Below, in pieces: positions 59,614 to 64,000 of a stretch of DNA of 64,000 nucleotides. How positions within the stretch are numbered: the stretch's first letter is position 1; each line of letters begins with the position of its first letter. Source of the DNA: Cheiracanthium punctorium (lineage: Eukaryota > Arthropoda > Arachnida > Araneae > Cheiracanthiidae); contig JAWZYV010013274.1 in NCBI GenBank assembly GCA_038373885.1, positions 744,001 to 808,000 of the forward strand, written 5' to 3'. The notes under the pieces are model-generated. The model saw only the letters and a program-made list of their open reading frames with translations. It searched no databases and had not been told where the DNA came from. The translations under genes were made by a program, and so were the position numbers.

Positions 59614-59840
59614 ATTTACGGCAAAGTATTTGTGCTAGGATGCTTTCTTAAACTTCCATCTTGGGTTATTGTCAAAGACTCTACAGTAGCGATCATTTAG
59701 AAGGAGGATCTGTTAACGAAGAGCGGTTTGTTTCCATAACCGGAGAAAGATTCTAAAAGTTTCAAAGAGACATGTTTGAATATTATTTACATTATCTATG
59801 GCTAAATCAGGATTTCTCTCTTTACTCTAAATTAGAGGAA

Positions 59841-61656
59841 AGAGAAATGTAGAACTTGCGTCACCATACTTTATTGTGGCAATGGTAGATGCAAATTCAC
59901 ATTAATGTAATCTTATTAATAAATCATTCAGAAAATATCTCTTTTTAAATTCATCTGTAACATTTACTTTTTTTTTTTCATAATTTCTAACATGACTTGA
60001 AATTTACTTTGCGAAAAAAAAATTGCATTACAATCCATAAAATATTTTTTAAACATATTTCTGAGGTAATTAATTTTGGAAATGGAAAAAAATCATTCCT
60101 ATTATTAATACATCGGATATGAAAAAAGAAAAATAGTGCATCTAGATAAAATACGAGCATAGACATTTTAATGAATTTCCAAAATGAAAGATGGTTATCA
60201 TTCTAGAATCGAATAAGTTTACGCCCCAAAAGTATTTAATTAGAAATTTAATTAATCTTGCGATGGAATCGAGGAAATAAAATACTGATAAATATCTACT
60301 TTTATTTAAATTTCGCTATCTTATATGAAAGGTAGTTTCATTTTTTTGTGTGGAATTTTTCCTGAAATATGCTGCTGAACACATTATTAAAAGTCACTCG
60401 ATTTAACTGAAGATTTAAAACAAAAATGTCAAATTCTATAAAGATCCGATTTCATACGAAAATTATACCACTTTTGAAAATATGTTGGTATTAGTATGAT
60501 TAAATAATCCAATTTCAGTCAAATGTAATTAAATTTACACTATTAGCCAACTTTAGTTATTATTTAAATAGACAGAAAAGGAAACAAGCCTTCGACTCGA
60601 AACTTTTGCAGTTTTCGCTTTTATATTACACTCCACATTTATTCTTAAAAGCAAATATTTTTAACGTCAATTTTTTCTACATTTTGAATGCGTTTCAATA
60701 CTATTTTTATATATAATTTTACGTATGCAGATAATATAAACTTCCGCTGCACGTTTTGAAAAATGAATATCAGAACGTAAGCGATATTATCGTTATTAAC
60801 GAAGGAACAAAATGCAGTCAGTCTCACTTACGATGCCTAACTTTGTTACTCAAGTGATCCACTTTTTTTAAGTTACAGATATGAAACAAATATCATAGAA
60901 GCTATTCCTGCAGCTGAAAGTAACGAAAAATAGCTAAATATTAGCGAAAGGCCGATTTTCAGATTTCTAAAGTAACATGTTTCTTTCTATTGTCTGTTTG
61001 CATATCTGTACAAAATTTCAAATCGATTAATCTGGTCGTTTAGGAATAAACGCTAAGCATATATACACACACACACACACAACATGCATCTAGACATACA
61101 TTAATTTTTATTTATATAGATATACCTTCGATTATTTGTGATCGTGAATAAAATAAATTATTTCAAGTACACATTTATGAATAGCATTTCTTTATTGCAG
61201 CCTATTGCGGTTAACAGTAACAGATTGACGGAGCCCAGACAAGCGAATACACCAATCTTGCTGCGAACAATCAGACATTTCTAGAGCATTCACAACCTTT
61301 CTGAGAGATTTGAATACTTTGTTGTAGTAAATTTTACCGCGATTTCCAATCACAGAAGTTTTATTTTTTGTCTTTAACTTCTGAGAAATAAAAGAACCGA
61401 AGCCCTGCGAAAGGACTCTGGCCAAGAAACAGTACAAATACTTGCCTACGTCAAAGCTCGATTACGAAAATTGCGACAATTTTTTTAACCTTCAGATTTG
61501 TATTTTGCATATACATTTAATATAACGGAATTGTAAATTAAAGCAAAATTTTAAACACTTTCTATGGAGCCTTTTTTTCCCAATGAAATAATTTTTTAAA
61601 ATATTTCTAACTTAATTTAGACTAATTTGTTAACTTTTAATCATCCCATTCTCTTA
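59841..61656. other. AT-rich DNA, no gene seen
   Basis: A CA microsatellite lies at 61064-61081. The minus-strand frame at 61192-61437 has a mixed, less biased composition, but no family could be named. Confidence 0.5.
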
Positions 61657-61788
61657 TGGCCTTATTCACAAAGCACCTTACACGCGGATTAATCCTAAAA
61701 CGCGTGTTAAAGTCATCGGTGAGATATCTCACCTCTCAACACGAGCGTTTGGATTAATTCGCATGAAAGTGTTTGGTGAATAAGGCCA
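61657..61788. mobile_element. Harbinger-type MITE, 132 bp
   Basis: The left end TGGCCTTATTCACAAAGCAC and the right end read backwards, TGGCCTTATTCACCAAACAC, are inverted repeats. TTA stands on both sides (61654-61656 and 61789-61791), the 3-bp TWA duplication of PIF/Harbinger. The interior has its own inverted motifs (GCGGATTAATCC / GGATTAATTCGC). Confidence 0.88.
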
Positions 61789-61951
61789 TTAAAGCTTCGA
61801 AAGGCTTTGGAAGTAACGACTCCTTGATAGATTTAGTACTGTATTCGCAAAAATTACAATTATACAGAACTCGGCACAAGGGCTACCAACAATGTAAGAA
61901 CTATGTAACTACCTCGCTTGATCTGAGCCAAAACTATTCTTTTCTCTCCTA
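61789..61951. other. Spacer between two MITEs
   Basis: No gene seen. A 76-codon frame starting inside the Harbinger MITE border runs across it and is judged spurious. Confidence 0.5.
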
Positions 61952-62156
61952 CACTGTTAATAGAAGTAGTTCAACATTTCACCAAAAAATGGTGCAAAAT
62001 TAGCCGCATCTTTTCTATGGAACAACGTTGCACCAGGATTTTGTGCTTAAACTCAACAATGAAGTCAAGTCACGATGAAACATTTTTCCATAGAAAGGCT
62101 GCAGCTAATTTAGCACTCTTATTCGGTGAAATGTTGAATTTCTTCTGTTAACAGTG
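61952..62156. mobile_element. MITE with CACTGTTAA ends, 205 bp
   Basis: The left arm CACTGTTAATAGAAGTAGTT continues CAACATTTCACC. The right arm read backwards, CACTGTTAACAGAAGAAATT, continues the same way. Similarity runs through TAAATTAGC and TTTCTATGGAA, so nearly the whole element is a palindrome. TA precedes the left end; the right flank has CA. Probably Tc1/mariner-type. Confidence 0.85.
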
Positions 62157-63148
62157 CAGTAATGTCAACGCACAAAAGACGAATCAAATATTTTAACTTG
62201 AACTTTTAACTGCCCAGTGTTTTCAATACGAATTTATACCTAACACCCAGAATTCTTACATACAACTGCACACATATAACTATATACATACATCGGAAGA
62301 AAGATTATACGTTACTGAATTGAAAGGATTTTAAGATTCCTATAAATGTATCTCAAATAACACCAGAATCTCCAAATATCCTGAGATAACTTTGAAAGTG
62401 AATTCCTCTTTCCAAGTAATTCATTCACTAACGCATACCAAAGGTCAGATATCATCTTAATGCGTAGCAGCGTCTAGAAATTCATCAGCATAACTTAATA
62501 TTAAATACATCAAAACTATTTGTACGTCTGAAATAGAGAAGAGCTCCGAATACAAATTGCTGCCCGACTTTAGAATGACAGCTACAAAAGGCTTTGTTGA
62601 ATTCCCAACTGTGAATTAATGGAATCCTCTGATTCTTGAGGTTTATTAGAAACAAGCAAAAATGCTTTAATTAGTATGGTAATGTTTGTTTCCTAAGATA
62701 ATGCTTGTGGATACTTTAAAAATTAATAAATGTGAAAAAGAAATGTTCAATTTTGCATTAAAATTGAATTATATTGCAGATAAGAAGAAAATTTAAATTC
62801 AAATTTATAAAAATGAATAAAAGGGATGATGATTACTAGCCATTTTATTTAACATTTGTATATAATACATTTTTTCTTCACTGTTCTTCTATTTTAAAAA
62901 TGCGTATTCTACACATTGAATTATAAATATATTTATATAAAGATCATGAATAAGGAGAAATATTTTTTCATATTTTCTCATATTTGATAATATTTATTTA
63001 TATTTCTCTAAAATAATTATCTATACATGATCTGCTCTGTTTACTTTGTCTTTATCGATATAAGCATTATTTATGATTAGAAATATGGATTTTCGATTGG
63101 ATAAGGAAGCACATTTCTTGTTTTCTTACTTTTCCTTATTTTTACTTC
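62157..63148. other. AT-rich DNA, no gene seen
   Basis: Nothing recognisable. Confidence 0.5.
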
Positions 63149-63375
63149 ATAGCCGAGTGGATAAAATACGGAACATCGTAGATGGCTGAAGTGTGAAGGT
63201 CAAGTGTTCTGGCATACCGCACGGCTGTCGTTCTAACGGTTTGCAGTTTTGGGCAATTTTCTTCAGATGTAAAGTGAATGCGCATTACTTCCCTGTAAAA
63301 AGTCATCTTCCCAAGACACCCCTCCCTCCTAGGCATATACCCCTCGTGTAGGTTTTACCATAACACAAAACAATT
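63149..63375 (+). mobile_element. tRNA-derived SINE (family 1), plus strand
   Basis: The head is AGCCGAGTGGATAAAATACG, then GTAGATGGCTGAAGTGTGAA. The degenerate box B is followed by the body GCACGGCTGTCGTTCTAACG, TTTTCTTCAGATGTAAAGTG and AATGCGCATTACTTCCC. The tail is CTCGTGTAGGTTTTACCATA then ACACAAAAC. This is the most complete plus-strand copy, and it fixes the family's head-to-tail order. Confidence 0.82.
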
Positions 63376-63575
63376 TACGATGCAAAAATGACATTTAAGA
63401 TTTTTACTGTTTCTCATAAAAAGCATATTTCACAGTTAAACATTTTACATTTAACAGTTTTAAATATTACACATAATATTTATCTGTTTTATAAAAAAAA
63501 GGAGAACCAAAACTTTTCCTCTGTAAGGAAACCTCTGTTCCATTCTGTTTTATTTTATACGCCATATTTATCGTA

Positions 63576-63579
63576 TATA

Positions 63580-63632
<53 letters not shown>
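63576..63632. repeat. TA microsatellite
   Basis: About 57 bp of nearly pure (TA)n ending directly at the left arm of the inverted repeat. Confidence 0.95.
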
Positions 63633-63636
<4 letters not shown>

Positions 63637-63758
63637 CATAGTTAAATAAATAGAAAACGCCCCCCAAGCCAGTCATTGTTAATGCAACAAAAAAATTACA
63701 AAAAAATGTAAACATATGTGGCTTGGGGGGCGTTTTCTATTTATTTAACTATGTATTA
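63632..63758. repeat. Perfect 40-bp inverted repeat with 47-base loop
   Basis: The left arm (63632-63671) and right arm (63719-63758) are exact reverse complements over 40 bp. The arms are half AT-rich (TAATACATAGTTAAATAAAT) and half GC-rich (ACGCCCCCCAAGCCA). The loop has no coding sequence. A TA microsatellite abuts the left arm. Confidence 0.95.
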
Positions 63759-63850
63759 TTAAACGCATGTTTTCTTTTATGCTGCTTTCTTAAGCGCTGG
63801 ATGGCATGTGGGGCTGCTATAATTTTGTTGTGATTTTAAATAATTTGTAA

Positions 63851-63940
63851 CTATATATATATATATATATAGATATAGATCTATAGATATATAGATAGAT
63901 AGATAGATAGATAGATAGAGATAGATAGATAGATAGATAC
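63851..63940. repeat. TA followed by GATA microsatellite
   Basis: (TA)n at about 63853-63872 grades into AGATATAGAT and then (GATA)n / (ATAG)n to about 63938. Confidence 0.95.
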
Positions 63941-64000
63941 CATTCCATTATATTATTATATGTACCATTATGCATATACCATTCCGTTATATTCTGTTAT

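Larger units (their letters stand above)
56700..59840 (-). pseudogene. Jockey-like LINE reverse transcriptase, broken and interrupted twice
   Basis: Minus-strand non-LTR retrotransposon ORF2 remnant, read from high to low coordinates. RVFDNNPRWKFKKAS (about 59640-59690) and HPFWSLKLTELKKSTDNARK (about 59120-59180) are the linker after the endonuclease. KCVGPDKLPFEFF, then TLRTLFNIIWKKA (58590-58700), open the reverse transcriptase. TLAGFVDIKSEYDKVW (about 58280-58325) carries palm motif A. LPQGTAICCTLFNILINDL (58090-58150) is motif B. Motif C, normally YADD, is altered to YSMH near 58055. The thumb follows after an insertion: RLKLLKRLCGNF, YVRSILDYDSELLA and LKIITG (56890-57130). There are many stops and frameshifts. 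The endonuclease itself was not recognised, so the copy is 5'-truncated or decayed there. Without the two insertions the remnant is about 2.1 kb. Confidence 0.85.

Noticed and set aside
61192..61437. 81-codon minus-strand frame with less biased composition
   Set aside because: No family could be named and no splice or polyadenylation context was visible; listed only as a weak host-exon candidate.
63388..63715. Long open frames with Ile-Tyr repeats on both strands
   Set aside because: Produced by the TA microsatellite, which is open in several frames.

Overview
The window is AT-rich metazoan nuclear DNA made almost entirely of transposable elements and their ruins. The organism is most likely an arthropod, possibly an arachnid. 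That is inferred from the element mix: several Tc1/mariner lineages, hAT and Harbinger MITEs, a Jockey-like LINE, tRNA-derived SINEs, poly-T and TA/GATA simple repeats, and no operon-like or compact organisation. No host gene, host exon, true tRNA or rRNA could be supported in 64 kb, so the window is best read as intergenic DNA or the inside of a very long intron.

Layout. 0-6 kb: an imperfect tandem duplication, an inverted-dimer MITE (1193-1775), a mariner-like transposase ruin (3345-3600), a possible solo LTR (5144-5466) and a tRNA-derived SINE. 8.5-11.3 kb: a second copy of the dimer MITE, an intact Tc1-like element (9151-10358) with a 343-residue transposase, and a SINE. 13-17 kb: a mariner-type C-terminal ruin and a 1.47-kb mariner-like element with long inverted ends (15316-16787). 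18-24 kb: a tandem repeat carrying an endonuclease-like GDFN motif, a Tc1 element missing its start codon and C-terminus but keeping both ends (20048-21171), a three-frame mariner-like ruin (21640-22419) and a MITE. 24-30 kb: two SINE copies, then sparse AT-rich DNA. 30-31.5 kb: a second intact Tc1 element (346-residue transposase). 32-39 kb: a 267-bp inverted repeat, a SINE, a 170-bp hAT MITE and a 1,060-bp hAT element with a perfect 8-bp target duplication. 42-44.5 kb: a head-to-head SINE pair, another SINE and two copies of a CACTGCAAA MITE, whose other two copies lie at 49.4 and 52.1 kb. 46-48 kb: two adjacent palindromes and a Tc1 ruin. 54-55 kb: a SINE and a threefold diverged tandem repeat. 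56.7-59.8 kb: a Jockey-like LINE on the minus strand, interrupted by a 666-bp inverted-repeat element and a 299-bp hAT MITE. 61.6-64 kb: a Harbinger-type MITE, a Tc1-type MITE, a SINE and a perfect 40-bp inverted repeat beside TA/GATA microsatellites.

The only two genes that look capable of making their product are the Tc1-like transposases at 9275-10306 (+) and 30209-31249 (-). Each sits between matching inverted ends flanked by TA, so each could be a self-sufficient element and could act on ends of its own type. The MITEs, SINEs and decayed copies depend, or once depended, on enzymes made elsewhere. The nested insertions in the LINE give a relative order: LINE first, then two independent DNA-transposon insertions.
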